A stretch of DNA of 64,000 nt from Nocardia fusca NBRC 14340 (GTDB lineage Bacteria; Actinomycetota; Actinomycetes; Mycobacteriales; Mycobacteriaceae), in the NCBI RefSeq assembly GCF_001618425.1, contig NZ_BDCU01000040.1:62001-126000 (forward strand), in the 5' to 3' direction. The notes under the pieces were generated by a model. The model was not told where the DNA came from. It did not search any database and worked only from the letters and a program-made list of their open reading frames with translations. The translations under genes and the position numbers were made by a program. Within the stretch, counting starts at the first letter, position 1. Each line of letters opens with the position of its first letter. Below are positions 25,322 through 34,457 of the stretch, in pieces.

Positions 25322-27139
25322 TCAGGCTGTCGCCGCGGACGCCGCGCCGAACCGGTCGCTCCAGCCCGCGTACTCGATCCACCGCCGGATATGGTCGCCG
25401 ACCATCGGCGCCGGCAAAGAATCCGGTAGCGCGAAGGATTTCGCCAGGACCGGTAGGTGTGGCTCGATGCTGAGCTGGTGGGCGACCAGTTCGCTGTCGA
25501 TGACCGCGGCGTAGCTGCTCGAGATGTAGTCGTTGGCGGTGAACCACAGCGCGTGTTTCTTCACCTTCCGCAGCGCGTAGGTCGCGGCGAGATCGGTGAG
25601 GAGCTGATGCGCGACCGGATCGGTGGTGGTTTCGGCGGCGGTGACCATCTCATCCACGGCGATCCGGTCGGCCACTGCGGCAGCCAGTTCTATGGTCGAG
25701 TTGTCGGGTTGACCGGACACATCGATCCCGATCGTCAGCAGTCGCTCACGCTCGGTGAGCAGGCTCTGCCACCAGGTCTGCGCCCAACCCGGGTCGGAGG
25801 AACCGGGCAGGAGCCGGCCTCGGTGGCGTAGGGCTCTGCCCGCGGCTCCCAGCACCGCCGCGTTGGCTCCTTCTGCGGTGCGCAGCCCTTGACAGGCGGC
25901 GATATGGTCGACGAGGTAGTTGGCGCGCAGCATGCCCTGCGCCGCGCACGCCTCCCGACAGACCTCGAGGATCTTCCATGCCGAATGGGAGGTCATCGCT
26001 TTGGCGAGCATTCCCCACAACGCAGCTTCTCCCGCATCGCCGCTGCGCCCGTGGGTGCGGGCGGTGTTGGACAGGCACGTCATAGCCCACGCTTCCGACA
26101 TCGCGTACACGAGTTTGCGGGCGATATGGTCGTGGCTGATCATCGTTTTCCCCGGGCCGATCTCACGGTTGACGGCGTAGGGGATCGTCAACGCCAGCCC
26201 GGCGCGCGCCGCCGAGACCGCTGCCCCGCCCATACTCAAACGCGCCGGATGCAGCGGGCTGGTAGTGCGCGCGAACCGCTCACCCAGGGTCAGTTCGCAG
26301 TGGAAACCGCCCTGGGAATCGAAGGCAGCCACCTCCCCGCACAGCAGCGCCGATTCCGGCAGGACCACGGCGTCGAAGCGGGTCATCGCATGGTCCATCC
26401 ACAGCCCGTAGCCGGTGTCGGGCAACGCCACCATCTCCACCCCGTCGGCGAGGCCGTCGCGGGTGCGCAGCTCCATCACGAACGGCCACACCCCTTCGTC
26501 CTGGTCCTCGACGATCAGCCGGGCCATCACGATCACTGTCTTCGCCACACCCTCGGCAGCGGTGTTGGGCATGAACTTCACGCTCTGCGGGGTCGGGCTG
26601 GCGAGCCGGTAGGTGCGGGAGTGCCGCTGCCATGTCGCGGTGGTCTCCAAATGGAAGATGTCGCTGCCGTAGCCCAGCTCGGTGAACATCGCGGCCCCGG
26701 CCGCGGCGCCGGTGTCCAGCTGTGCGAGACACTTCTCCTGGTAGGCCGATCCGTTGCCGAGCTGCTGGATCGCAGCGACCGAGAGTTTGTGATGACCCGA
26801 GAGCAGCGACCACAGCCGCGGTGCCACCGCAGCCGACCAGTCGAACAGAGCATCCGACTCACATGTGTCGGCCTCGATCCCCGCCACCGACCCGCCCAAC
26901 ACCTCGACAGCCCGCGGCAACAGCGTGTAGCTGTACAGCGCTTCCTCGATCTGTGTCAGTCCGGACTGCGGCACGTCGCTCAAGCCGGTCAGCGCGTCAC
27001 GGACGCGCATATGACGCGCGAAACTGCGGGGGCCGCCGAAGAGCACGCGCCGCAGCGACGCTATCGGCTCCGCAACGTAGCCCCGCGGCGGTGGCGGGCC
27101 GCTGGCTCCGGAGGCCGAAGCTGTATCCAGAGAAGTCAT
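25322..27139 (-). CDS. Acyl-CoA oxidase/dehydrogenase-like flavoprotein inside the T4SS operon
   Basis: The 605-residue protein reads as an acyl-CoA oxidase-type fold. It has an N-terminal helical domain, then MFTELGYGSDIFHLETTATW (the FAD/substrate segment of the family), a beta domain with KFMPNTAAEGVAKTVIVMARL, and a C-terminal helical region. Start ATG 27139 has GGAAGGA upstream. It lies between the VirB4 ATPase and the cell-wall hydrolase in the same direction, with gaps of 58 and 36 bases, so it belongs to the operon. I know of no role for such an enzyme in conjugation. Alternatives are a lipid-remodelling function at the mycolate envelope, or cargo carried by chance. I could not confirm the catalytic glutamate. 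Confidence 0.85.
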   Translation of the reverse strand: MTSLDTASASGASGPPPPRGYVAEPIASLRRVLFGGPRSFARHMRVRDALTGLSDVPQSGLTQIEEALYSYTLLPRAVEVLGGSVAGIEADTCESDALFDWSAAVAPRLWSLLSGHHKLSVAAIQQLGNGSAYQEKCLAQLDTGAAAGAAMFTELGYGSDIFHLETTATWQRHSRTYRLASPTPQSVKFMPNTAAEGVAKTVIVMARLIVEDQDEGVWPFVMELRTRDGLADGVEMVALPDTGYGLWMDHAMTRFDAVVLPESALLCGEVAAFDSQGGFHCELTLGERFARTTSPLHPARLSMGGAAVSAARAGLALTIPYAVNREIGPGKTMISHDHIARKLVYAMSEAWAMTCLSNTARTHGRSGDAGEAALWGMLAKAMTSHSAWKILEVCREACAAQGMLRANYLVDHIAACQGLRTAEGANAAVLGAAGRALRHRGRLLPGSSDPGWAQTWWQSLLTERERLLTIGIDVSGQPDNSTIELAAAVADRIAVDEMVTAAETTTDPVAHQLLTDLAATYALRKVKKHALWFTANDYISSSYAAVIDSELVAHQLSIEPHLPVLAKSFALPDSLPAPMVGDHIRRWIEYAGWSDRFGAASAATA

Positions 27140-27197
27140 TTCCGTGTCCTTCCGAGAGATGTGATGCTGCGCGGGCGCGGTTACTCCGTGCCCTGGG

Positions 27198-28937
27198 CTA
27201 GGTGCTGGAAGTTGAGCGATTCGGGAGCTCGGTTGTGTTTCCTGGCAGGTTGTCGAACCGCCGGTTGGTGTTGTGCACATCCGCGGCACGTTCGCTCGCG
27301 GTGAAGGTGAGCCGGAACGGGATGCCGGGTTCTTCGGCTTCCCCAGTTTTGAGCAGGAAGCAGCCGGTGCCGGGTGGGGTGTCGCGGCGATTCGGGTCCA
27401 GATCGTCGTCGCTGGGTGGGCGCGGCGCCGCCCAGGAGGTGACCAGCAGTTTCTCTGTCTCGGTGATGCCCACCGCCGCTCGCAGCCGGTCGATCTCCTC
27501 GGGCCCGACCGGACCGATGATCTTCGCACGTGCCCGTTCGAAGAACCCGAGCGCTTTGGCTTGGGAAGCAGGGGAATCGAAAGCCGAGAGGTCTTTGATG
27601 GTGTGGCTGCACATGATCAGCCCGGTCCCGATCTGGCGATGCAACCGGGTCAGGGCATCGACGCGGTCGACCATGAACTCCCCCACCCCCAGCACCCGCC
27701 AGATCTCGTCCATCACCACCTCGAAGGTGCGGGCGGGCGCCAGTCCGGCATCGGCGAGAGCGTGCGCGGCGGCGACCGCACCGAAACCGTCGGACCAGCA
27801 CACCATCAGCACCGCCGCCAACAATTTCGTGTCGCCTTCTGGTATTCGGGACACGTCCACGCACACCGCTGGCGAGCCCAGATCCAACTTCACGGTGGTG
27901 GGCCGGTTGAATACCGCGCCGAAGGGTCCCTCGACCAGCGCCCGCAGCGAGCGCCGCAACGGTTTCGTCGCCGCCCGATAGGCGACCTCGTCGTCTTCCT
28001 CGGCGAATTCCCGCAGCCGCTCCCCTCCGCCGGAAATCACCTCCAGAAGATCCGAGAGCAGCGGCGCCCGCTGATGGGTGAAACCCCCGGTAGGGCTGTA
28101 GAGTTCACGCAGGCCGGCGGCGAGGAGGACTTCTTCGTAGTCGGCGACCCGGGAGCCACGTACCAGTTCGATGAGGCCGGCGATGATGGTGACCTGCCCG
28201 GCCTCGACCCGGGCGGCCACGCGCCGCCGCTGATCGGGATCGGGCAGCCGGTCGATCACCGCGCCTAGGGCTCCGACGTCGAGGGGGTTGAGGCTGCCGT
28301 AGCCGTAGCCGAGGTCGATGACCTGTCCACCCAGGCGCAGCACCAGATCGCGATAGTCGGGTTTGGTGTCGCCCATGCACAGCACCGTCTCCCCCGCTGC
28401 CACTGCGCCGGTCGCTATCCGGCGGATCAACGACGACTTGCCGAAGCCGTTGAGCGCCAACACAAACGCAATGGGCGCGGTGATGAACCCGCGCAGGAAC
28501 CAGCTCATCGGATCGAAATGCACCGGCGCTCCGGAGACGTAATGGGATCCCACCGGCGTCCCAATCACTGGAGCGCTGGCCCCGACCGTGAACGGCCACA
28601 GTCCTGCGATCTGGGTTGTTGTGGCGCGCCATTCCGGTGTGGCCGCCACCACCGCGGCTCGGCCCCCACCCAGACCTCGATAACCTCGCTCCGACGGCTC
28701 GGCCAGCGGGCGCCCGACACCGGTCTGCTCACCATGTCCGGCCCGGCCTGCAGCGGTGGCACAGCGGTGGTCATCGCTGGAGAGCTGCAACCGCGCCCAC
28801 CATCCGCGCAGCCCGCCCCGGCCCGCCGCAGTCTCGGCCGCGGCCCGCGCATCAGCGGTGAGCACGCGGATCCCGGCGATGGTCTCGGTGCGTGCACTCC
28901 GCGACTGTCTCTTCGGCGTCCCTGAAGAAATGTTCAT
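27198..28937 (-). CDS. VirB4-like T4SS ATPase
   Basis: The 579-residue ATPase is predicted to energise channel assembly or transport at the cytoplasmic face. It has Walker A LNGFGKSSLI near residue 165, a GDTKPDYRDLV segment, and Walker B FEVVMDEIWRVL near 400, followed by the HRQIGTGLIMCSHTIKDL region typical of VirB4/TraC enzymes. ATGA overlap with the SCO6880-type gene. The N-terminal 100 residues are Arg/Ala-rich and poorly conserved-looking. It has no membrane segment. Confidence 0.9.
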   Translation of the reverse strand: MNISSGTPKRQSRSARTETIAGIRVLTADARAAAETAAGRGGLRGWWARLQLSSDDHRCATAAGRAGHGEQTGVGRPLAEPSERGYRGLGGGRAAVVAATPEWRATTTQIAGLWPFTVGASAPVIGTPVGSHYVSGAPVHFDPMSWFLRGFITAPIAFVLALNGFGKSSLIRRIATGAVAAGETVLCMGDTKPDYRDLVLRLGGQVIDLGYGYGSLNPLDVGALGAVIDRLPDPDQRRRVAARVEAGQVTIIAGLIELVRGSRVADYEEVLLAAGLRELYSPTGGFTHQRAPLLSDLLEVISGGGERLREFAEEDDEVAYRAATKPLRRSLRALVEGPFGAVFNRPTTVKLDLGSPAVCVDVSRIPEGDTKLLAAVLMVCWSDGFGAVAAAHALADAGLAPARTFEVVMDEIWRVLGVGEFMVDRVDALTRLHRQIGTGLIMCSHTIKDLSAFDSPASQAKALGFFERARAKIIGPVGPEEIDRLRAAVGITETEKLLVTSWAAPRPPSDDDLDPNRRDTPPGTGCFLLKTGEAEEPGIPFRLTFTASERAADVHNTNRRFDNLPGNTTELPNRSTSST

Positions 28938-30406
28938 GCCGAGACCCGCTTCGAGATCGACACGTGCTCAGGCAATATGAGTCCGATCCCCAAGGACGCA
29001 GCGAATGCGGCAGCTTGGCAGCCATAACAGCGGCGCACCGACAACCGCGACGCCGCAGCCATCCCCTTCACCGACGCTTCGATTCCCGGTAGATCGCCGT
29101 CGAGGTGATCGGTGACCGTAACCAGCAGCCCGAACCGGGTCAGCCCCGCGCCGCGAGCCTGTTCTTCCCGCGCGGCCTGGGTGTTGCCGACCCGGATCCG
29201 CGCCGAGGCCGTCGCGATGCCGCGTTCGGTCTGCTCGGCGGCGACCGCGTCCCGGAAGTCGGAATCCACTAACTGGGTGGCCTCGCCCGCCGAATGCAGC
29301 CGGTACACGATCGCCACCCGCTTGCGCGGCACATCCGGGCGAGGCCGCAGCAATTCCTCGAGCACGGTCTCCATCACCGCGCCCCGCGGCGCAGCGTCCA
29401 TCTCCCAGGTGATCGACCGCGCCCCGTCGTGGATGTAGTGATCCCACCGGTCCTCATGGGCCAGCGGACCCACCGAATCCCACGACTGAGTCTGGGTGAT
29501 GTCGGCGCCGGCAGTTTCGACATCGCGTTGGGATGCCAGGTCGTAGCGGGTACGGACCAATCCCAGGACTTCCCAGGCCTGCAATGGAGTTCCGGCCAGC
29601 CCCGCGCGTGCCAGATGTGACAGCACTCCCTGTAGCCGTTGTCCTATCTCGCGGGCCTGCTCAGCCTCGTCACCGCGGATACGGCCGCGCCCGATCCCGC
29701 GGTAGGTGATCGCGATCCGTGCTTCGATCCGCACTCCCACACCACCGGTATCGGCCACCGCTTCGCGCATCACCGACCGCGCATACTCCCGCGTATCCGG
29801 CCGGACCAGCCGCGCAACTTCCCGCGACTGCTTCAAACGCGTCTCGACCACGTTGTCCAATACCGAGGTCACCGCGACGACCTCGCCGCTACGGCTCTGG
29901 GTCGCCAGGAAATCCCCGTAGGCCGCTACCCACGCATCGATCTGTGCCTGATCCACCAGTTCTTTCCCCCGAGGGATAACCCGCACGACCACCGTGTAAT
30001 GGCTGCTACGGCGGACGGTCACCATCGCGAACCGCCGCCCGCCTGGGGTCTCGTACTCCGCCAATCGCGAATCCGCCAGCAACCCCGGCAACCTCGCCAC
30101 CCCCGGGATACGAGCGAACCGACCCGACCGATACACCAACTCACCCCGAGACCGAGCAACAGCGAACTGCACCCACAGCGCAGCGATCTCCCAGCCGGTA
30201 CGACCATTACGGACCACAGCCATCGGCACGAACACCACGACCGAAACCACCAGCACCACCCCGGCGATCGACGACGAGCGGGTAATCGTGAACGTCGCCA
30301 TCACCGCAATGACCAGTGCCAGCCCGAGCAACGACACTCCCCAGGTCAACCCGAAGAACCCGGCCGAGCGGGGGCGCTCCCAGCGCCCGTACATCCGCGC
30401 CGTCAC
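28934..30406 (-). CDS. SCO6880-family T4SS membrane protein
   Basis: The 490-residue protein has two N-terminal membrane segments (about 17-37 and 44-63, resembling VirB3/PrgI) and a large cytosolic part. It is similar to SCO6880-type proteins encoded beside VirB4 in actinobacterial conjugation loci. It may supply the VirB3 function and the N-terminal part of a split VirB4, which would fit the next gene. GTGA and ATGA overlaps bind it to its neighbours. Confidence 0.8.
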   Translation of the reverse strand: MTARMYGRWERPRSAGFFGLTWGVSLLGLALVIAVMATFTITRSSSIAGVVLVVSVVVFVPMAVVRNGRTGWEIAALWVQFAVARSRGELVYRSGRFARIPGVARLPGLLADSRLAEYETPGGRRFAMVTVRRSSHYTVVVRVIPRGKELVDQAQIDAWVAAYGDFLATQSRSGEVVAVTSVLDNVVETRLKQSREVARLVRPDTREYARSVMREAVADTGGVGVRIEARIAITYRGIGRGRIRGDEAEQAREIGQRLQGVLSHLARAGLAGTPLQAWEVLGLVRTRYDLASQRDVETAGADITQTQSWDSVGPLAHEDRWDHYIHDGARSITWEMDAAPRGAVMETVLEELLRPRPDVPRKRVAIVYRLHSAGEATQLVDSDFRDAVAAEQTERGIATASARIRVGNTQAAREEQARGAGLTRFGLLVTVTDHLDGDLPGIEASVKGMAAASRLSVRRCYGCQAAAFAASLGIGLILPEHVSISKRVSA

Positions 30407-31821
30407 CGCCGCACCTCCCCCGAACCGAGGGTGTCCGGGTCCAATGGCACTGCCGACTCCACGTGGCGATCCAGCGCCGTGGCGCCCTGCTTGGCCAGGT
30501 CAGCACCAGCCTTGGCGGCTATCACCGCGCCGCCCGCCCCTCCTCCACCACCGCCACTTCCAGAAGCGGCCGCGCCACCGCCCGGCGGCGAAACGGGCGC
30601 CTGCTTCGAAACGCTACCGGGCCGCCCGGAGCCTGCGGAAGGCTCGGTCCCACCGCTGCCCCGGCTCGTCGGTGGTCCAGAGGGTGACGGGGACCCGCCT
30701 CCACCCCCGGGCATCGGCCGCCCTCCACCGCCTGATGGTCCTGACGGTCCCGCAGAGGGATTTGCGCCTTGGGGCCCTGCTGCCGCGTGCTCGCCCTCGC
30801 TTACTTTGCGCGCGCCGGATCGGTTACCCACTGCCGACATCGCGACCCCCGCAGCGCCGCCGGCAAGCACCGATGAGGCGCCGCCACCGCCACCGAGCGC
30901 CGCGACCGCGGGCGCCACGAGCCGGATCAGCGCTGGGAGCGCTACTGCCGACAAGACCAGCAGGATCAGTCCGAGCAACCGGAGCTGCGGGTCCTGGTGA
31001 TCGTGACCGGCTGCGGTGAATGCCAGCGCATAGATCAGTGCTCCCACCGGTTTCCACAGCACGAATGCCAACGACCAGGCCAGTATCCTCTTGAATGCCT
31101 GCGAACCCGGGCCGGTGCCCGAGGCCGCGGCAGCCATCGGAAGAACTGCCACCACGACGATCAGCAGTGCTTGTCGAATAACCAGCAGCACCAACTGGAT
31201 CAACATGCTGATCAGACCCAGGATCCCGATAATCCATAGAGAGGCACGGCCCAGGCCACTACCGCCGTCGAGAACGTCGAATTCGGCCATCTCGACAACC
31301 AGGCTGTACACATCACCGCGCGCGGCATCAAAGATCACCCACGAGGAGAATTCGTCTCCGGCTCGGGTCGCAACCGTGATCATCGCTGCAAAAGTCATCG
31401 CACCGAGGACTGCGCGGCCCAGCATCAGCAATGTCTCTTGAGCTTCTCCGGCCACACCGCCGCGTTTGGCGAGGGCCAGCCGGGCGCCAGCGAAGAGGAC
31501 CCCGGCGGTCAGGAAGAGGACTTGTAGACCACCGGTGTATCCCTGGATATCTGACAATGTCGAGCCCAGCCCGCTCTCCCCAGCCAACTCGGGCGAGGGC
31601 AACTCGACCCACCAGGTCATGACGAGCCTCAGAAGGTTCGCGAAGTCCTCGATGAACCACTCGGCGAGCTCGTCCAGTGCCGAGTCGGCCGCGCGTGAGG
31701 CGCCCTCCACGATGGCCTTGCACGCGATACCCGGCGGCAGCGGCAGATCACACAGTTCTCCCGGCCCCGGCAGCTGGGCATGCCAAGGCCCGTGCTTTCG
31801 GCCCAGAATCGTGTCGCTCAT
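30403..31821 (-). CDS. VirB6/TrbL-like polytopic channel protein
   Basis: The 472-residue protein has an N-terminal soluble part, then six or more hydrophobic segments (about 95-335, including LGLISMLIQLVLLVIRQALL and ALIYALAFTAAG). A long Gly/Pro/Ser-rich cytosolic or periplasmic tail follows (about 340-450). This topology is that of VirB6/TrbL inner-membrane channel subunits. ATGA overlap at its start. The low-complexity tail is typical of actinobacterial versions. Confidence 0.85.
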   Translation of the reverse strand: MSDTILGRKHGPWHAQLPGPGELCDLPLPPGIACKAIVEGASRAADSALDELAEWFIEDFANLLRLVMTWWVELPSPELAGESGLGSTLSDIQGYTGGLQVLFLTAGVLFAGARLALAKRGGVAGEAQETLLMLGRAVLGAMTFAAMITVATRAGDEFSSWVIFDAARGDVYSLVVEMAEFDVLDGGSGLGRASLWIIGILGLISMLIQLVLLVIRQALLIVVVAVLPMAAAASGTGPGSQAFKRILAWSLAFVLWKPVGALIYALAFTAAGHDHQDPQLRLLGLILLVLSAVALPALIRLVAPAVAALGGGGGASSVLAGGAAGVAMSAVGNRSGARKVSEGEHAAAGPQGANPSAGPSGPSGGGGRPMPGGGGGSPSPSGPPTSRGSGGTEPSAGSGRPGSVSKQAPVSPPGGGAAASGSGGGGGGAGGAVIAAKAGADLAKQGATALDRHVESAVPLDPDTLGSGEVRR

Positions 31822-32621
31822 GGCTGACCTCGCCAGTTCCCGAACTCCGCTATCGAGGACACGTGCTCGCCCGGGCTCCAGAATGTTTCGATATCAGTAG
31901 GGATCCGCACTCTCCAATCCCCGTCTACCCAGGCCATGGGCCAGCTCGCGATGGCATAGCCCTCGTCAGTGCGGGTAGCTATCTGGACCACGGCGAAATC
32001 ACTTCGGTAGCCGTCCTTGATCCGGACGCCATCGGGCACAGTGACATAGCGGCCCGGATCCGGAGTGTTCGCGCGAGACCGGGCGAAGCGGTCGATAAGA
32101 ACGGTCGTGTCACCGTAATAGCGTTGCTGCACAACATGCTGCCACTCACCTTCGGGAGCGGCGAGCGCCCGGCCCAGCGCATCCATCGCCGACAGCGCCG
32201 CGCCGCGAGGAGTGCGCGCGAACCCCGAGGCGATGCCTCCCTCGATCCGGGCTGGCCCGTCACCAGACGAAACCGGCAGTGCTGCCCCTCCCCAACCCCT
32301 CTGCCATTGCAGACCAGAAGGCGCAGCTGTGAGGTAATCGGGATGGTTCGGGTCGAGATCCGAGGCCGGCAGCCCGGCAAGCACATCACCGGAGGGCGAA
32401 GTGGGAACCTCGAGCCGGTTTCCGAAGAGGTCGGTAGTCGGCGGCTGGGCGCGCGACGAGGAGGGAATATCTGGATAGTGCTTTTCGGTGCTTCCGGCCG
32501 CGCGTCCTTCGGTAGGCGGATCCTGGTCGCCGTCGTCGCGGATCACGGTGGTCACGAATATTGCGACGACTACTGCGGCCAGGAGGACGAGTAGCGCGGT
32601 CAGCAGTTGCTGGGATTTCAT
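31818..32621 (-). CDS. VirB8-like single-pass protein
   Basis: The 267-residue protein has one N-terminal membrane helix (about 6-27), a Pro/Ser linker and a C-terminal domain. That domain has QWQRGWGGAALPVSSGDGPAR, then GFARTPRGAALSAMDALGRA. The same ordered blocks occur in the lipoprotein encoded next (LPSAQQGPTR and GFERSPVGAALAAIH), so the two are paralogous envelope proteins, probably with the NTF2-like fold of VirB8. AGGAG precedes the ATG. Confidence 0.75.
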   Translation of the reverse strand: MKSQQLLTALLVLLAAVVVAIFVTTVIRDDGDQDPPTEGRAAGSTEKHYPDIPSSSRAQPPTTDLFGNRLEVPTSPSGDVLAGLPASDLDPNHPDYLTAAPSGLQWQRGWGGAALPVSSGDGPARIEGGIASGFARTPRGAALSAMDALGRALAAPEGEWQHVVQQRYYGDTTVLIDRFARSRANTPDPGRYVTVPDGVRIKDGYRSDFAVVQIATRTDEGYAIASWPMAWVDGDWRVRIPTDIETFWSPGEHVSSIAEFGNWRGQP

Positions 32622-32630
32622 CGGATGCTC

Positions 32631-33278
32631 CTATCGCGGTGCGAGCGCGATCATGTCCGGGGGCGGCAGAGTCAGGACCCGGACCGGGTGGGTCGCGGGG
32701 TTGTCCGGTAGTTCGAGCCGCCAGTCGTTGGCTTGCCATCGGACACGGCAGGTGTTGCTGTTCACCGAGTTGTCCGCATTAAGGGTGTAGATGTCGATCT
32801 CGGCGGTATCGGGGGTGTAGTGGGTTACGCGGTAGCCGAGGACCGCCGGCGGATCATTGGCGACTGGGGTGGTGATCGAGATCTGGGCGCGGGCCGTTGT
32901 CCAAGCGTCGCGTCCGACGCCGGGTGCCACGAGGTTCTTGACGACCGCGATCCACTGCGCGTCGGTTGCCACCGATATCCGGACGGTGGCGTGGATCGCC
33001 GCGAGCGCGGCCCCGACCGGGGACCGTTCGAACCCGCCGACGACGGCGCCGTCAAGACGAGTCGGGCCCTGCTGTGCGCTGGGCAGGCGGATCCCTTGGA
33101 ATGTATCCCAGTGCAGAGCAACGGGTTTCGCCGCAAGCACCGTGGAAGTCACCGCGTTCGTGGCGTGCTGTTGCTCGGTTCCGCAGGCGAGGAGGAGAAC
33201 GGTGGTAGCCGCTCCGAGTGTCGCTATTGCCATCGGCACGATTCGGGCGCGATGACCGAAAATGGGTCTGGCTGTCAC
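32631..33278 (-). CDS. VirB8-like lipoprotein
   Basis: The 215-residue protein has a signal peptide ending in a lipobox (TTVLLLAC, Cys near residue 32) and an extracytoplasmic domain paralogous to that of the neighbouring 31818 protein: GPTRLDGAVVGGFERSPVGAALAAIHATVR. Start GTG 33278 has GGGAG upstream. A lipid-anchored partner of a membrane-helix-anchored VirB8-like protein suggests a hetero-oligomeric scaffold. Exact role unknown. Confidence 0.75.
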   Translation of the reverse strand: MTARPIFGHRARIVPMAIATLGAATTVLLLACGTEQQHATNAVTSTVLAAKPVALHWDTFQGIRLPSAQQGPTRLDGAVVGGFERSPVGAALAAIHATVRISVATDAQWIAVVKNLVAPGVGRDAWTTARAQISITTPVANDPPAVLGYRVTHYTPDTAEIDIYTLNADNSVNSNTCRVRWQANDWRLELPDNPATHPVRVLTLPPPDMIALAPR

Positions 33279-33294
33279 AGAGGCTCTCCCGACA

Positions 33295-33531
33295 TCAGGT
33301 GGGTAGGACGGCGATAGCGATGGAGCTGGCGGAGCCGACTAGCGCTGCGGCAGCGAACGCGCCGACGAGTCCTTCGAGGCTTTCCTCCCGGTACATGCGG
33401 ATCGCCAGTAGCCCGGCGACCCAGATCAGACGCGCGATACTCAGCAGCAGCACCAGCCAGGCCAGATATCCGAGCAGCAACGTCAGCGGCGACAGGACCT
33501 GAGCAGGCAATGGATCCGCGATCATGATCAC
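33295..33531 (-). CDS. Small two-helix membrane protein, possible pilin-like T4SS subunit
   Basis: The 78-residue protein consists of two hydrophobic helices (about 12-42 and 58-76) joined by a short polar loop IRMYREESLEG. Size and topology match VirB2-like pilins or small T4SS membrane subunits, but without a cleavable signal. Start GTG 33531 overlaps the previous stop; ATG 33525 is an alternative. A second small two-helix protein is encoded at 34158-34457. Confidence 0.7.
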   Translation of the reverse strand: MIMIADPLPAQVLSPLTLLLGYLAWLVLLLSIARLIWVAGLLAIRMYREESLEGLVGAFAAAALVGSASSIAIAVLPT

Positions 33532-34154
33532 GCTCCCTCCCGCAGTTGAACGTCGCGGGCAACGCGTAAGGCGGCCAGAATTGGTTCAGCGGCCCGCGCC
33601 GGGTCGGTCAACGGGAACCGGTCCCCTCTAGACGAGATGGCCTCGTGGTCGGCCCACAGCACCTCGACAAACTTCGCTGTCGCCCGCCGCTGCCCCGCAT
33701 CAGCGGTCCGGTCGGTGACGATCCAGGTCGGAATCGTCCGCAGCAGATGCAGCTCATCCCCGGCCGGAACCGCTACTGCCTCAAGGGCCGGGGCGAACAG
33801 CACGAGCGCGGTGAGCATCTTGGCTCGCTGCGACGATCTGCCGACCCAGGTAAGTGCTGCGGAGGCGTTGTGGGTGTGAGCAACCAGCAGCCGGGCGCCG
33901 CTGGCGCTGTCGAGGAGCATGTCCAGTTCCGGGAAAAAGGTTCCCGGTATGCCGTCGGCTTGCGTCAGGTGTTGTTGGCGGTAGGTGATTTGCGTGAACT
34001 GGCCGTTGAACCGGTGGTGCAGATAGGCGGTGAGCCGAGACCAGACCCCCGGCTCGGCGGCGGTGTCGAGATAGATCAGGGTCGCGGGTGAGTCGTCTGC
34101 TCCTCTTCTGGTGACTACCCGATTGTGAAAAGCAGTTGGCGTGTGAGGAGTCAT
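33528..34154 (-). CDS. Unknown protein with an alpha/beta-hydrolase-like layout
   Basis: The 208-residue cytosolic protein opens with a strand-like ATLIYLDTAAEP and later has LLVAHTHNASAALTWVG, where a hydrolase would have a nucleophile elbow; here the residues are H-T-H-N-A. MLTALVLFAPALEAVAVPAG and IPTWIVTDRTADAGQ look like the later strands of such a fold. No catalytic triad is evident. GTGA overlap downstream, 3-base gap upstream. Function in the T4SS locus unknown. Confidence 0.65.
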   Translation of the reverse strand: MTPHTPTAFHNRVVTRRGADDSPATLIYLDTAAEPGVWSRLTAYLHHRFNGQFTQITYRQQHLTQADGIPGTFFPELDMLLDSASGARLLVAHTHNASAALTWVGRSSQRAKMLTALVLFAPALEAVAVPAGDELHLLRTIPTWIVTDRTADAGQRRATAKFVEVLWADHEAISSRGDRFPLTDPARAAEPILAALRVARDVQLREGA

Positions 34155-34157
34155 AGT

Positions 34158-34457
34158 TCATCCGCCTCCGCCGGTGACGACGGCGTTCATGATCGAGCCA
34201 GCGCTAGTGGCGATGATGCCGCCGACCAGGGCTCCGAGGATGATCTTGGGTGATTCGATGGCGCCGCCATGGAAGCGTTCCCACCCGAATTTGCCGCCGG
34301 CGTAGATGAGGGAGGCGATACCGGCAAGCATCACGATCCAAGACAGGTAGTTGACCAGATTGACGAGCCGGTCCGCGCCGGGTGGGCTGTGCGGGGTGAT
34401 CGTGATCTCTAGTGCGAGGACCGTAGTGGCCTCAGCGGCTACCCGTAGCATGGTCAT
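34158..34457 (-). CDS. Small membrane protein, VirB2/TrbC-like candidate
   Basis: The 99-residue protein has hydrophobic segments at about 37-53 and 73-90 with a polar GGKFGWERFHGGAIESPK loop, and ends in TGGGG. This is the general layout of VirB2/TrbC-type pilins. Start ATG 34457 is chosen from the ATGA overlap with the P-loop gene; a second ATG two codons on is possible. Together with 33295-33531 it gives the locus two candidate pilin-like subunits. Confidence 0.7.
   Translation of the reverse strand: MTMLRVAAEATTVLALEITITPHSPPGADRLVNLVNYLSWIVMLAGIASLIYAGGKFGWERFHGGAIESPKIILGALVGGIIATSAGSIMNAVVTGGGG

Noticed and set aside
27140..27529. N-terminal extension of the acyl-CoA oxidase-like frame
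   Set aside because: The extra residues overlap the VirB4 gene and read as low-complexity Arg/Pro; ATG 27139 has a ribosome site.
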